A DNA stretch of 64,000 bases from Bittarella massiliensis (ex Durand et al. 2017) (GTDB lineage Bacteria; Bacillota; Clostridia; Oscillospirales; Ruminococcaceae), in NCBI RefSeq assembly GCF_001486165.1, contig NZ_LN908974.1, forward strand, positions 20,916-84,915, given 5' to 3'. Shown in pieces: positions 24,922 to 34,292 of the stretch (its first letter is position 1; each line of letters opens with the position of its first letter). Below the pieces are notes generated by a model. It saw only the letters and a program-made list of their open reading frames with translations, was not told the DNA's origin and ran no database searches. Position numbers and translations under genes: made by a program.

Positions 24922-25860
24922 GTGGAACCCATTTTACAGGTGCAAAACCTCCACAAGAAAATCGGCAAGAAAGCCATCATCCGGGACGCCAGCTTTGCGG
25001 TGATGCCCGGGGAGATCATGGGCTTTTTGGGGCCCAACGGGGCCGGCAAGACCACCACCATCAAGATGATCCTCGGGCTGCTCAAGGTGGACAGCGGCTC
25101 CATCCAGATCGGCCCCTACGACGGGGTCAAAGACCCCGAGCGCGCCCGCTCACTGGTGGGCGGCATCATCGAAAACCCCGAGATGTACGGCCACCTGACC
25201 GGCCGGCAGAACCTGCAAGTCTACGCCAACATGTGTCAGGGGGTGAGCCGGGAGCGCATCGACGAGGTGGTGCGGCAGGTCAAACTGGAAAACCGCATCG
25301 GCGACAAGGTGCGCCGCTACTCCCTGGGGATGCGGCAGCGGCTGGGGGTGGCCCAGGCCATCCTCCACCGGCCCAAGCTGTTGATTTTAGACGAGCCCAC
25401 CAACGGCCTGGACCCCGTGGGCATCAAGGAACTGCGGGACACCCTGCGCCAGCTGGCCGACGAGGAGGAGGTGGGGGTGCTCATTTCCAGCCACCAGCTC
25501 GCCGAGATGGAGCTGATGTGCGACCGGGTCTGCATCGTGGACGCCGGGCAGATCGTCGCGGTGCGGGACCTGCGGGCCGAGCGCGCCTCGGCAGGGCAGA
25601 GCGACCAGTCGGTGCCCACCCTCTGGGAGGTGAGCGACCCTCAGCGGGCCGCCGAACTGCTGGCCGCCCTCTTCCCCCAGGGGGAGATCACCCCCACCGC
25701 CGGTGGGGTACAGCTCAGCTGCAGCCGCAAACAGCGGGCCGCGGCTGTCCGCCAGCTCTGCGAGAGCGGGGTCGAGGTCTACTCGGTCATCCCCCACCGC
25801 ACCTCCCTTGAGGAGCTGTTTTTGGAAACCACCACCGGCTCCAAGGGCCAGATCCAATAA
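24922..25860 (+). CDS. ABC transporter ATP-binding protein
   Basis: The 312-residue protein is an ABC-2-type exporter ATPase: Walker A GPNGAGKTTT (about 41-50), signature YSLGMRQRLGVAQAIL (about 136), Walker B LLILDEPTNGLDP (about 153-165) and switch His in SSHQLAEME. The C-terminal 100 residues form an accessory domain ending LEELFLETTTGSKG. The GTG at 24922 has CGGGAGAG upstream. The permease starts 14 bases after its stop, so together they form an exporter of unknown substrate. Confidence 0.92.
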   Translation: MEPILQVQNLHKKIGKKAIIRDASFAVMPGEIMGFLGPNGAGKTTTIKMILGLLKVDSGSIQIGPYDGVKDPERARSLVGGIIENPEMYGHLTGRQNLQVYANMCQGVSRERIDEVVRQVKLENRIGDKVRRYSLGMRQRLGVAQAILHRPKLLILDEPTNGLDPVGIKELRDTLRQLADEEEVGVLISSHQLAEMELMCDRVCIVDAGQIVAVRDLRAERASAGQSDQSVPTLWEVSDPQRAAELLAALFPQGEITPTAGGVQLSCSRKQRAAAVRQLCESGVEVYSVIPHRTSLEELFLETTTGSKGQIQ

Positions 25861-25874
25861 GGGGGACGCGAGAG

Positions 25875-27518
25875 ATGAAAAAGATAACGGCACTCGTCCG
25901 CAACGAGTTCATCAAAGAATTTTCCAAAAAGAGCCTGCTGGTGATCCTGGCCCTGGTGCTGGCGCTGGCGGCAGCCTTCCCCTTCCTCTCCAGCCGCAGC
26001 TGGGGCGGCGGGGACGACTCGGAATACCTGGAGCGGCAGTTGAGCTGGAACGAGGAGAGCATCGACACGGCCAAGAAGACCGGCGACAAGTCCATGCTCG
26101 CCTACTTTGAGGCCGAGCGGGACGCCCTGCTGATCCAAAAGGAGCTGGGGGTCACCCGCTACTCCGACTACCGGATGGACCTCATCAACCAGTACAGCGC
26201 CCTCCTGCAGAGCCAAAAGGCGGTGGAGATGGCCAGCCAGGGCTCCCTGGGAAGCGACAGCTACCTGCAACTGCCCCCCGAGGCAGCCGGACTGGACAGG
26301 GAGGGGCTCAAGGGCCTGGCCGGGCAGATGGGCGCCAAGGTGCAGCGGCTGCTCACCGTGCTGCGCAGCGGCGACCCCATGCAGGTGGCCGGCTACAACC
26401 TGGAAGCCCAGCAGGTCGCCCTCCAGAGCGATCTCGACCAGCAAAAAGCGGCCGAGGCGGCCGCCAAGGCAGACCCCAAAGACGAATTTCTGGCCCGCGA
26501 GGCGGAGGCGGCCAAAAAGACCGCCGAGATGCAGCGGGCCCGGGTCGCCCTCTACCAGTACCGGGTGGACCACAAGATCGGCTACGGCGAGGACGACTAC
26601 CGCTCCGCCAGCTTGCAGCAGATGGAGCAAAACCTCTCTCTGCAGTACGAGATCCCCCTGGATGAACAGCAGTTCCTCTCCTCCCAAAAAGGCGGGCAGT
26701 TTGCCGCCAACATGAGCTATCAGCAGTACCTGGAGAACCTGGAGAAGGCCGCCCAGGAGTCCGCCGAGGAAAACCAGGTGCTCCAGTACGGGCTGGACAA
26801 CGGGGTCCCGCCCCTCTACCAGTCGCAAAAGGACCCCCGCACCGCGGCCATGAACATCCTCAACCTGGGGATGCTGGTGTCCATCGTGGCGGTCATCCTG
26901 GGGGGCAGCTCCATCGCCCGGGAGTTCTCCTCCGGCTCCATCCGCCTGCTGCTGACCCGGCCGGTGCGCCGCTGGAAGGTCTACCTGGGCAAGTACCTGA
27001 CCATGGTGCTGGTGAGCGCCGGCCTCTACCTGGCCATGTTCCTGGCCATGGTGCTCTCCTCCGGTCTCCAACTGGGCTTTGGGGGCTTTGCCTCCCCGGT
27101 GTTGGCCTTTGCCGGCGGCCGGGTGGTGAGCTACAACTTCTGGGCCTACTGCCTGCCGCGGATGGCCTACGCCTTCATCGGCATCCTCTTCACCGGGAGC
27201 CTGGCCTTCTGCCTGTCGGCCCTCACCCGCAACACCGCCGTGTCGGTGGCCCTGCCCATCGCCGCCAACATGGGGTACTCCCTGGTCTTTCAGCTCTGCC
27301 TGGCCCTGCGGCTCTACTTTGTGCGCTTCACCCCGGTGCCCTACATGGACATGGGCAGTTTGATGGGGCCAAACGCCGCCTACCAGAACAAGATGCTGCT
27401 GCAAAACTACGGGTTCCAACTGGATCCCCTCTACGGCGGGATCATGATGATGGCCTTTGTCGCCCTCTTCTACCTGCTGGGGCTGTGGGCCTTTGCCAAA
27501 CGGGACGTGACCAACTGA
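25875..27518 (+). CDS. ABC-2 type transporter permease
   Basis: The 547-residue protein has one N-terminal span (LLVILALVLALAAAFPFLSS, about 21-40), then about 270 mainly extracytoplasmic residues with long charged, heptad-like helices (DQQKAAEAAAKADPKDEFLA, MEQNLSLQYEIPLDEQQF), then five or six spans from residue about 330 (MLVSIVAVILGGSSIAREFS, VYLGKYLTMVLVSAG). SSIAREFSSGSIRLLLTRP is the ABC-2 coupling segment. It is partnered with the preceding ATPase. Confidence 0.9.
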   Translation: MKKITALVRNEFIKEFSKKSLLVILALVLALAAAFPFLSSRSWGGGDDSEYLERQLSWNEESIDTAKKTGDKSMLAYFEAERDALLIQKELGVTRYSDYRMDLINQYSALLQSQKAVEMASQGSLGSDSYLQLPPEAAGLDREGLKGLAGQMGAKVQRLLTVLRSGDPMQVAGYNLEAQQVALQSDLDQQKAAEAAAKADPKDEFLAREAEAAKKTAEMQRARVALYQYRVDHKIGYGEDDYRSASLQQMEQNLSLQYEIPLDEQQFLSSQKGGQFAANMSYQQYLENLEKAAQESAEENQVLQYGLDNGVPPLYQSQKDPRTAAMNILNLGMLVSIVAVILGGSSIAREFSSGSIRLLLTRPVRRWKVYLGKYLTMVLVSAGLYLAMFLAMVLSSGLQLGFGGFASPVLAFAGGRVVSYNFWAYCLPRMAYAFIGILFTGSLAFCLSALTRNTAVSVALPIAANMGYSLVFQLCLALRLYFVRFTPVPYMDMGSLMGPNAAYQNKMLLQNYGFQLDPLYGGIMMMAFVALFYLLGLWAFAKRDVTN

Positions 27519-27530
27519 CCGGCGTATAAA

Positions 27531-27561
27531 AAAGGGGACCTGCCGAGTGCGGGTCCCCTTT
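27531..27561. terminator. Terminator of the ABC exporter operon
   Basis: AAAGGGGACC stem with GGTCCCCTTT and an 11-base loop, starting 12 bases after the permease stop. Confidence 0.8.
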
Positions 27562-27668
27562 CCCCGTCCCCCTAAAGAGACCCCCCTTCCCGCCGGGCGG
27601 GGGAAATGCTATACTGGTATTCTCCCGGCTGCGGCCGGGACCCGATTTTACCCCGCAAAAAGGAGCGA

Positions 27669-28283
27669 ATGGCTTTGAAGAGATCACTGAACAGCCGGTT
27701 TTTGCCGCTGGCACTGGCGGCGGCGCTGGTCCTGGGGGCCTTTACCGGCTGCGGCAAGGGCGGAGAGCCCCCCGCCCTGGAGGGCACCCCGCCCCAAATC
27801 GAGCTGGACGGCTACACCCTGACACTCAGCCAGACCACCCTGCAAGAGGTGTTGGACGCCGGTTTTGAGAAGGTGGAGCGGCTGGGCTTTGAGGATGAGA
27901 CCATCCCCCCCTACACCTTCAGCAGCGACCTGTACTACCTGGCCCGCGCCGGGGAGGACGGCCAGCTGGTGGAGTACGCCGGGTGGGGCCTCTGCAACAC
28001 CACCGGCAGCACCCAGGCCACCGAGGCCTGCACCCTCTGCTCGGTCTACTGGCAGCTGGCGGTGGGCGGCGAACCGCTGCCCGGCAAACTGCTCATCAAC
28101 GGGCTGGACTTTCAGGGCCTGGCCGCTGAGGACGTGCGCCAGACCCTCTCGGAGATGGAGGTGGTGCGGGACCAGGGCGGCTCCCTGGCCCTGCAGGACG
28201 GCAGCTTCACCTACCAGTTCTCCTTCGGGATGGACGGCAGCATCGAGAGCCTGGAGATCTACACCACCTACCCCACCCGCTGA
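27669..28283 (+). CDS. Lipoprotein of unknown function
   Basis: The 204-residue protein begins MALKRSLNSRFLPLALAAAL and has the lipobox LGAFTGC, so it is a membrane-anchored lipoprotein. The mature part is acidic and beta-rich (IELDGYTLTLSQTTLQEVLD, KLLINGLDFQGLAAEDVRQT) and resembles no family I can name. The ATG at 27669 follows AAAAAGGAG. An extended -10 TGCTATACT lies at about 27607-27615. It is monocistronic, ended by the hairpin at 28300-28333. Confidence 0.8.
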   Translation: MALKRSLNSRFLPLALAAALVLGAFTGCGKGGEPPALEGTPPQIELDGYTLTLSQTTLQEVLDAGFEKVERLGFEDETIPPYTFSSDLYYLARAGEDGQLVEYAGWGLCNTTGSTQATEACTLCSVYWQLAVGGEPLPGKLLINGLDFQGLAAEDVRQTLSEMEVVRDQGGSLALQDGSFTYQFSFGMDGSIESLEIYTTYPTR

Positions 28284-28299
28284 CAGGGGGCAAAAAAAG

Positions 28300-28333
28300 A
28301 GAGAGAGCCGGGGGCCGATTGGCCCCCGGCTCT
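28300..28333. terminator. Bidirectional terminator
   Basis: A 15-bp perfect stem (AGAGAGCCGGGGGCC with its complement), four-base loop, A-run on the left and CCTTTTATT on the right, between convergent genes. Confidence 0.88.
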
Positions 28334-28351
28334 CTTCCTTTTATTCGACCG

Positions 28352-29638
28352 CTACTCCTCTTCCCCCTCGGGGAGGGGGTTGACGTGAACGGTGATCTTG
28401 TTGATGCGCTGTTCGTCCAGCTGGGTGACGGTGACGTCGAGATTTTCAAAGGAGAACTGCTCCCCCTGTGTAGGGATGTGCTCCAACCGCTCCAGCACCC
28501 AACCGCTGACGCTGCCCGACTCAAAGTCGAAGCGGCTGCTGTCAAAGCCCAGTTTATCCAGCATGTCGTAGACGTTCAGGTCGCCGTCCACCTCGTAGGT
28601 GTGCTCCCCCAAGGGGATGACGGCATAGGTGATCTCCTCGTGCTCGTCCCAGATGTCGCCCACCAGCTCTTCCAGCAGGTCCTCGATGGTGACGATGCCC
28701 AGGGTGCCGCCGTACTGGTCGGTAACCACCGCCATGTGCAGCTTCTCCCGCTGCAGTTCGCCCAGTAGCACCGAAATCTTTTTGGTGGGGGGAACGTAGA
28801 GGGCCCGCTGCAGGATGTCGGCCACCTGGAAGCGCTGGCCCTTGACCAGGCGCATGATGAACTCCTGCTGGTTGAGGATGCCCACGATGTTGTCGATGTT
28901 CTTCTCGTACACCGGCAGGCGGGAGTACCGCTCGGCAAAGAAGAGGTCGCGGATGGACTCGATGCTGTCGCCCAGCTCCACCCCCACCACATCCACCCGG
29001 GGGGTGAGCACCTCGTTGACGCAGATCTCATCAAATTCCAAGGCGCTCTGCACCAGGTCGCTCTCCTGCTCCTCCAAAACCCCCTCGTCCTGGATCTCGT
29101 CGATGATGACCTTCAGCTCCTCCTCGGTCACCGAGGGTTGGCTGGCCGCCTCCCCCATGGGGCCGGCCAGCTTTTTGGATAGGGCCTTTTTCAGCTTGGC
29201 AAAGCACCAGACAAAGGGGGAAAAGACCTTCATCAGCACCGAGAGGGCGCTGGCGGAAAACATGGCGAAGCTCTCGGAGTACTCGTTGGCCACCGATTTG
29301 GGCATCACCTCGCCGAAGATGAGGACCACCACCGTCATCACCAGGGTGGAGACACCGGCGCCGCTGGGGCCCATCAGCCCGGTGAAGAGCAGGGTGCCGA
29401 TGGAGGCCGCGGCGATGTTGACGATGTTGTTGCCGATGAGGATGGTGGAGATGGCGCTGTCAAACCGGTCGGCGATCTTCAGCGCCCGCGAGGCCTTTTT
29501 GTTCCCCTCTCTGGCGAGTTTTTTCAGGCGGATGCGGTTGACGGTGGAAAACGCGGTCTCCGAGGCGGAGAAGTAGGCCGACAGCGCCACCAGCGCCGCC
29601 AGCGAGATGATGTAGAGCCATATACTGCCCTCTTCCAA
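28352..29638 (-). CDS. CNNM/CorC-HlyC family membrane protein
   Basis: The 428-residue protein has the DUF21/CNNM membrane domain (SLAALVALSAYFSASETAFS, TILIGNNIVNIAAASIGTLL, IFGEVMPKSVANEYSE), a pair of CBS domains (VLTPRVDVVGVELGDSIES, TDQYGGTLGIVTIEDLLEEL) and a C-terminal CorC_HlyC domain (YEVDGDLNVYDMLDKLG). Such proteins are linked to magnesium or cobalt efflux or resistance; the old haemolysin name is not informative. The start codon is a TTG behind AAAAGGAG. Its promoter is at 29692-29720. Confidence 0.92.
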   Translation of the reverse strand: MEEGSIWLYIISLAALVALSAYFSASETAFSTVNRIRLKKLAREGNKKASRALKIADRFDSAISTILIGNNIVNIAAASIGTLLFTGLMGPSGAGVSTLVMTVVVLIFGEVMPKSVANEYSESFAMFSASALSVLMKVFSPFVWCFAKLKKALSKKLAGPMGEAASQPSVTEEELKVIIDEIQDEGVLEEQESDLVQSALEFDEICVNEVLTPRVDVVGVELGDSIESIRDLFFAERYSRLPVYEKNIDNIVGILNQQEFIMRLVKGQRFQVADILQRALYVPPTKKISVLLGELQREKLHMAVVTDQYGGTLGIVTIEDLLEELVGDIWDEHEEITYAVIPLGEHTYEVDGDLNVYDMLDKLGFDSSRFDFESGSVSGWVLERLEHIPTQGEQFSFENLDVTVTQLDEQRINKITVHVNPLPEGEEE

Positions 29639-29691
29639 AATTGCACGCTCCTTTTCGCTTGCTGTCTGTGTATCGGTTTTGAGTTAGAGGT

Positions 29692-29720
29692 ATCATATCA
29701 AAAATGAGGCCGGATGGCAA
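29692..29720 (-). promoter_or_regulatory. Sigma-A promoter for the CNNM/HlyC gene
   Basis: On the minus strand TTGCCA (29720-29715), 17-bp spacer, TATGAT (29697-29692), 54 bases before the TTG start. Confidence 0.8.
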
Positions 29721-29865
29721 GGGCAGAGAGTGCACCCAAATAAAAGGCGGCGGCAATTCTTCATAAAAATGCGATGGTTTTTTGCCGCCCCATCCTTTAT
29801 ACTAAAAGAGACCTTCTTCCCCGGGCCCGCTGCCCGGGGAAATCCACGAGAAAGGCGGCCGACAC

Positions 29866-31068
29866 ATGAACAAAAAACGGGCCTATCACATCTTCTACCG
29901 GGCGCTGCCCAACATGTTGGTGGTGCTCTCCGGCGTGCTGCTCTTTGCCTTCTTTGCCAACTTCAAGGAGATCGCCTCCCTCTTTCGGGCGCTGATCTCC
30001 CTGATCTCCCCCTTCATCGCGGCCTTTGCCATCGCCTACATCGCCTCCTCCCCCCTCAATTTGATCGAGCGCCGCTGGCTGCAGAAGATCGAAAAGAAAA
30101 ACGTCCGCCGGGCGGTGGCGGTGGCCATCGTCTACCTGCTGGGGCTGGCCCTGGTGACCCTCTTCATCTCCTTTATCATCCCCCAGATCGTGGAGAGCGT
30201 GCGCACCCTCATCAACCAGAGCGGCGACGGCCTCGCCGCCATCGAGACCTTTGTCCGCGACACCCTGGTGCGCTACGACATCGACCCCTCCAAAATCACC
30301 GACCTCTTTCAGTCCTGGGAGGGGCTCTGGTCCCAGGCGCTGGACTTCTTGAAGTCCACCCTCCCCCAGCTGTTGAGCGTCTCCATCTCCATCGGCAGCT
30401 TTGTCATCAACACCCTGGTGGCGGTGGTGGCCTCGGTCTACCTGCTCTTTTCAAAGGAGAAGTTCTGCTCCCAGACCAAGCGGGTGGTCTACTCCCTCTT
30501 CTCCCGCAAGCGCGCCGACCAGTTGGTCTATGTCACCGCCTTGAGCCACCGCACCTTCGGCGGCTTCCTCATCGGCAAGATCAACGACTCCCTCATCATC
30601 GGCCTCATCTGCTTTATTGGGACCTCTCTCCTTAAAATCCCCTTTGCCCCCCTGGTAAGCGTCATCGTCGGGGTCACCAACATCATCCCCTTCTTCGGGC
30701 CCTTTATCGGGGCGGTGCCCTCGGCCTTCATCATCCTCATTGCCGACCCCATCAAGTGCATCTGGTTCGTGATTTTCGTCATCGCCCTGCAGCAGTTTGA
30801 CGGCAACTTCCTGGGGCCGAAGATCCTCGGCCAGTCCACCGGCCTCTCGGCCTTCTGGGTGATGGTGGCCATCGTCATCGGCGGCGGCCTGATGGGTCCC
30901 CTGGGGATGATCGTCGGGGTGCCCGCCTTTTCGGTCATCTACACCCTCTTCAAGGTCTTTATCCGCGGGCGGCTGCAGGAGAAGGGGATGCCCCTGGACC
31001 CCAACGACTACAAGGTCCCCGGCCCCATCGCCCCCCTCCCCCCGCAGGAGGACGAGGGCCCCGCCTAA
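29866..31068 (+). CDS. AI-2E family transporter (PF01594 type)
   Basis: The 400-residue protein has seven or eight membrane spans and the family pattern: an N-terminal pair of spans (MLVVLSGVLLFAFFANF, FIAAFAIAYIASSPLN), a long periplasmic-like helix region, GGFLIGKINDSLIIGLICF, GVTNIIPFFGPFIGAVPSAF and GGLMGPLGMIVGVPAFSVIY. Members have been linked to autoinducer-2 export or ion antiport; the substrate is not predictable. A TATACT -10 is visible at 29798-29803. It ends with a Pro-rich tail. Confidence 0.9.
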   Translation: MNKKRAYHIFYRALPNMLVVLSGVLLFAFFANFKEIASLFRALISLISPFIAAFAIAYIASSPLNLIERRWLQKIEKKNVRRAVAVAIVYLLGLALVTLFISFIIPQIVESVRTLINQSGDGLAAIETFVRDTLVRYDIDPSKITDLFQSWEGLWSQALDFLKSTLPQLLSVSISIGSFVINTLVAVVASVYLLFSKEKFCSQTKRVVYSLFSRKRADQLVYVTALSHRTFGGFLIGKINDSLIIGLICFIGTSLLKIPFAPLVSVIVGVTNIIPFFGPFIGAVPSAFIILIADPIKCIWFVIFVIALQQFDGNFLGPKILGQSTGLSAFWVMVAIVIGGGLMGPLGMIVGVPAFSVIYTLFKVFIRGRLQEKGMPLDPNDYKVPGPIAPLPPQEDEGPA

Positions 31069-31076
31069 AAATCCAC

Positions 31077-31115
31077 AAAAAAGAGCGCCCGGCCCATCGG
31101 CCGCGGCGCTTTTTT
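31077..31115. terminator. Terminator of AI-2E transporter gene
   Basis: AAAAAAGAGCGCC..GGCC/GGCC..GGCGCTTTTTT hairpin with long A and T runs, between convergent genes; usable in both directions. Confidence 0.88.
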
Positions 31116-31129
31116 AATGGGAGAGAGGG

Positions 31130-31564
31130 TCAATCCAAGTCGAACCGGGTCAGGTTGAGGCCGGTCTCCGGGTCGGCAAAGCGGCCGATGACCCCGGGCA
31201 GCTTGCGGACAAACAGTTCGCTGGTGGCGCTGATGACCGCCCGGTTCAGGTGGCCGCCCACCGCCTGTCCGCCCGCCTTGGCCAGGGTGATGTGGAGGTG
31301 GAGATAGGGCGCATCCGCCCCCTCCTGGCGGGAGATGTTGCCGATGAGGGCGGTGATCTCCATGTCCCCCTTCAACTCGGTGGGGTAGTACTTCTTCTCG
31401 GCAATGCTGTACAGGCCGACGGTGGCGTCATCGGCAGCCCCCAGCCCCTGGACGGTGCCGGCCCGGATCCCCTCTTTTTCGCAGAGTTCGGCGATGGACG
31501 CCACCACCTCTTCACCCCGCTCCAGGCGGACGGCATAGGTGTCTCCATACAGTTTGTAAATCAC
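31130..31564 (-). CDS. PPC (DUF296) domain protein
   Basis: The 144-residue protein starts VIYKLYGDTYAVRLERGEEV and shows the PCC/DUF296 pattern: GTVQGLGAADDATVGLY (about 40-56) and YLHLHITLAKAGGQAVGGHL (about 86-105) with the conserved GxH. In bacteria these small trimeric proteins are of unknown function; in plants the domain is part of AT-hook proteins. The GTG at 31564 follows AAAAAGGAGG. It lies downstream of an MBL-fold gene and is probably co-transcribed with it. Confidence 0.88.
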   Translation of the reverse strand: MIYKLYGDTYAVRLERGEEVVASIAELCEKEGIRAGTVQGLGAADDATVGLYSIAEKKYYPTELKGDMEITALIGNISRQEGADAPYLHLHITLAKAGGQAVGGHLNRAVISATSELFVRKLPGVIGRFADPETGLNLTRFDLD

Positions 31565-31604
31565 AGAAATTCCTCCTTTTTCAGCGCAGGGCGCGCATCT
31601 CTTC

Positions 31605-32441
31605 TCACAGGTCGAGCACCGAACCCGAGGCCAGGGCCCGGCTCTGGGGGCAGCCCGCGGCAAACCGGGCCAGCCCCTCCTCCCCGGTGCAGTGGCAGAC
31701 CCCCACAAAGGAGATGCCGCTGGCGGCGAACCACTCGACCGTCTGCCGGGCCCGCTCCTCGTCGCAGGCCACCAGGTGGGTGCCCCCCACAAAGGCCCTG
31801 ACCGGCTTGCCCAACCGGCGGCGGGCGCTCTCGCAGATGTTTACCGGCCCGCAGTGGCTGCAGCCAGAGAGGACCACCAGCCCCTCCCCGTCGTCTATGG
31901 CCAGGGCCATCTCCTCCCGGAAGTCGTCGGTGCGGTACTCCCCGCCGAGCATCATCAGGGCGGTGGGGTCGGGCTGCTCAAAGGGGCAGACCCGCTCGAA
32001 CCCCGAGAGCAGGTAGATGGGCGCGCCCTCAAAGAGGGGGTGGAGCGCCCGGCTGACCATGGCGCAGGGGACCTTCTTCTCGTTGATCCACTCCTGCCCG
32101 AAGGCGTTGCCCACATAGTAGTAGGACACCTCCTGGTCCCAGTACTTGGGGGTGAAGAAGTAGCGGTGGATGTAGAGGGGCGCCTCGGGCGCCGGACAGT
32201 CCTCCCGCCAGGCCAAAAATCCCCGGGAGTGGTCAAAATGGGCGTGGCTGAGCACCACCGCCTCGGTCTGGGAGAGGTCCACCCCCATGGCGCGGGCGTT
32301 TTGCAGAAAGGCGCCGCTGTCCCCGGTGTCAAAGAGGATGCGGTGCCCTCCTGCCTCCACAAAGGCAGAAAAGCCGTTTTCGCACTGCAGCTGGGGGGAC
32401 AGGGTTCGGTTTTCGATCAGGACGGACAATTTGACAGACAC
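31605..32441 (-). CDS. MBL-fold metallo-hydrolase (DHPS-like)
   Basis: The 278-residue protein has the metallo-beta-lactamase metal motif SHAHFDHSRG (about 65-74), FDTGDSGAF before it, LSGCSHCGPVNICE (about 190) and a C-terminal VGVCHCTGEEG (His ligand). This matches the subfamily annotated as 7,8-dihydropterin-6-yl-methyl-aminobenzene phosphate synthase-like; the real substrate is unknown. It starts MSVKLSVLIENRTLSPQLQC. It is transcribed with its DUF296 neighbour and the methyltransferase upstream. Confidence 0.88.
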   Translation of the reverse strand: MSVKLSVLIENRTLSPQLQCENGFSAFVEAGGHRILFDTGDSGAFLQNARAMGVDLSQTEAVVLSHAHFDHSRGFLAWREDCPAPEAPLYIHRYFFTPKYWDQEVSYYYVGNAFGQEWINEKKVPCAMVSRALHPLFEGAPIYLLSGFERVCPFEQPDPTALMMLGGEYRTDDFREEMALAIDDGEGLVVLSGCSHCGPVNICESARRRLGKPVRAFVGGTHLVACDEERARQTVEWFAASGISFVGVCHCTGEEGLARFAAGCPQSRALASGSVLDL

Positions 32442-32489
32442 AGGCGTCTCCTCCTCTTGGGGGCGGGGCGGCCCCGCTCGGCCTCCCCC

Positions 32490-33536
32490 TCACCCCTCTT
32501 TGCGGGCCACCAGAGCATCCCGGCGGATGGCCTGGTCCACCCGGTGGCAGAAGCTGTCGTAGGGCGGGTCCCGCAGCACGGTGAACCCCGCGGCCTCCAC
32601 CAACCCCTCCAGCTGCGGGCGGGGGAGGACAAAGGTGTTCCAGGACAGGGCCATTGCCCCGCCGGGCTTGAGCACTCGGCGCCAGCCGGGCAGGCAGGCC
32701 TGCAGCAGTTCGCTGGGGTTGCGGGTGGGGTTTCCCCGCCCCTGCGGGCGGCCGCCGGCCTGGTTGCCGTGGGCCACCCCGTAGGGCAGGTCGCCCACCA
32801 ACAGGTGGAAGTGGTTTTTGGGGAAATAGCGGTCGGTGTAGGCCGAGTCCCCGGCAATCAGGGTCACCGAGCGGCGGGCGGCAGGGTCGCCGTACTCCTC
32901 CTTGTTGCGCGCCAGCTCAAATCGCTGGCGCTGGGCGGTAAAGGAGCGGTTCGGCCCGGAGAGGCGGTCTTTTTGCAGGGTGTGCTTGCAGCGGGCCTGT
33001 TCCAGGTACTTCTTCAGATAGCCGCCGCACTCCTGCACCGACTTGGGCGAGATCTCCACCCCGGCGGCGCTGTATCCCAGCCGCAGCGCCTCAAAGAGGG
33101 TGGTGCCCCGGCCCGCCACCGGGTCCAGCAGGGTCAGCCCCGCCTGCCCGGCAAAGGCGCTGGAACTGGCGGCCAGGTTGATGAGAAAGCGGGTAAAGAG
33201 CTCGTTTGTCTTGCCCGGGTACTTGAGGATGGTGCTGATCTCCTCCCCAAAATAGGGGGCGTACGGCCGGTCAAGGGCCCGCAGGGACCCGTTCTCGCCG
33301 GCAAAGACGGCATAGCAAAAGGAGAGGTCAAAGAGCCGCTCCAACTCCCCTTCCCCGAGGGGGTGCTCGCTCTCCAACACCAGGGCGGGGGCGCCCCCCA
33401 GCTCCTCCGGCTCGGGGGGGCTGCAGGGGCTGGCAAACGAGCGGACGGCAAGGGCCAGTTCCCCCAGGCAGAGGGCGGTGGACTCCTTTAAATAGACCCG
33501 GTTGTGGCCGGGGTTTCGCAGCAGGTGGTAGCGCAT
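32490..33536 (-). CDS. SAM-dependent methyltransferase (THUMP/TRM11-like RNA methylase)
   Basis: The 348-residue protein has the class-I motif LLDPVAGRGTTLFEALRLG (about 140-158), GVEISPKSVQ (the acidic ribose-binding motif) and VGDLPYGVAHG (about 245-255), a variant of the N/D-P-P-Y amino-methylase motif. This places it near TRM11-type N2-guanine tRNA methylases or UPF0020. An N-terminal substrate domain of about 130 residues precedes the catalytic core. The ATG at 33536 is set by AAAAAGGAG. The target is not predictable. Confidence 0.8.
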   Translation of the reverse strand: MRYHLLRNPGHNRVYLKESTALCLGELALAVRSFASPCSPPEPEELGGAPALVLESEHPLGEGELERLFDLSFCYAVFAGENGSLRALDRPYAPYFGEEISTILKYPGKTNELFTRFLINLAASSSAFAGQAGLTLLDPVAGRGTTLFEALRLGYSAAGVEISPKSVQECGGYLKKYLEQARCKHTLQKDRLSGPNRSFTAQRQRFELARNKEEYGDPAARRSVTLIAGDSAYTDRYFPKNHFHLLVGDLPYGVAHGNQAGGRPQGRGNPTRNPSELLQACLPGWRRVLKPGGAMALSWNTFVLPRPQLEGLVEAAGFTVLRDPPYDSFCHRVDQAIRRDALVARKEG

Positions 33537-33635
33537 GGCGGTCTCCTTTTTGCCGGGCCGGGACGGCCCGCTTGTTTCGCCTTTCAGTATAGCACGTTTT
33601 TCCCCCCCTGTCATGGCCGGCGGCCGGGCGCAAAA

Positions 33636-33674
33636 GAGCCCCCGAGGGGCGGAAAACCGCAGCCTTGGGGGCTC
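33636..33674 (-). terminator. Terminator of the peptidoglycan-binding genes
   Basis: GAGCCCCCGAGG with CCTTGGGGGCTC, a loop with a smaller internal hairpin, and CTCTTTTGC on the minus strand after the stem. Confidence 0.8.
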
Positions 33675-33707
33675 ACGCCCGCTTTTAGCGGCAGGCGAAG
33701 TGGCAAT

Positions 33708-34232
33708 TTACAGGGTGTTGTAGATCTCGACGAGTTTGTTCCAGGTATCGCGGCCGACCGCGCCGTCGACGTTGAGGCCGAACTCCTGCTGGAAGATGCG
33801 CACCGAGTAGTCGGTGGTGGTGCCGAAGACCCCGTCTACCTGCTCGCGCTGGACGTTGGGGAACTTCTCGGCGATGTTGCTCAAATAGAGCTGGATGTCC
33901 CGCACCGGGCTGCCGGAACTGCCCTGGCGGTAGACGCTGCCGGGCCAGGGTTTGGCCACCGGGTGGACCGACTCGACGCAGAGCTTGCGGCAGAAGGCGA
34001 ACCAGGTGGCAGCGCCCACCTTGCCGTCGGCAGCCAGGCCGACGGCCCGCTGGAAGGCGGCCACCGAGCGCTCGGTGGCGGAGCCGAAGACCCCGTCCAC
34101 CGTCACTGCGGGGATGGTGGGAAGGCTGGTTTTGATGGCATTGAGGTAGTACTGGATATTGCTGACCACACTGCCGGAGGAGCCCATGCCGATCACATAG
34201 CCGGGATAGGGTTTGCAGACACAACTAGACAT
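33708..34232 (-). CDS. Peptidoglycan-binding protein, two PG_binding_1 repeats
   Basis: The 174-residue protein consists of two repeats with the PG_binding_1 signature: VDGVFGSATERSVAAFQ..GLAADGKVGAATW (about 45-80) and VDGVFGTTTDYSVRIFQ..GLNVDGAVGRDTW (about 135-167). Each is preceded by a KPYPG or KPWPG linker. There is no signal peptide and no catalytic domain. It is closely related to the C-terminal repeats of the next gene upstream. The start ATG at 34232 follows AGAGGTGA; a TTG two codons earlier overlaps that site. It is probably spore- or wall-associated. Confidence 0.88.
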   Translation of the reverse strand: MSSCVCKPYPGYVIGMGSSGSVVSNIQYYLNAIKTSLPTIPAVTVDGVFGSATERSVAAFQRAVGLAADGKVGAATWFAFCRKLCVESVHPVAKPWPGSVYRQGSSGSPVRDIQLYLSNIAEKFPNVQREQVDGVFGTTTDYSVRIFQQEFGLNVDGAVGRDTWNKLVEIYNTL

Positions 34233-34292
34233 AGTCAATTCACCTCTGTTATATATTGAGAGCGCCCGCCGGCCCGAGGGCCGGGCAGGGTG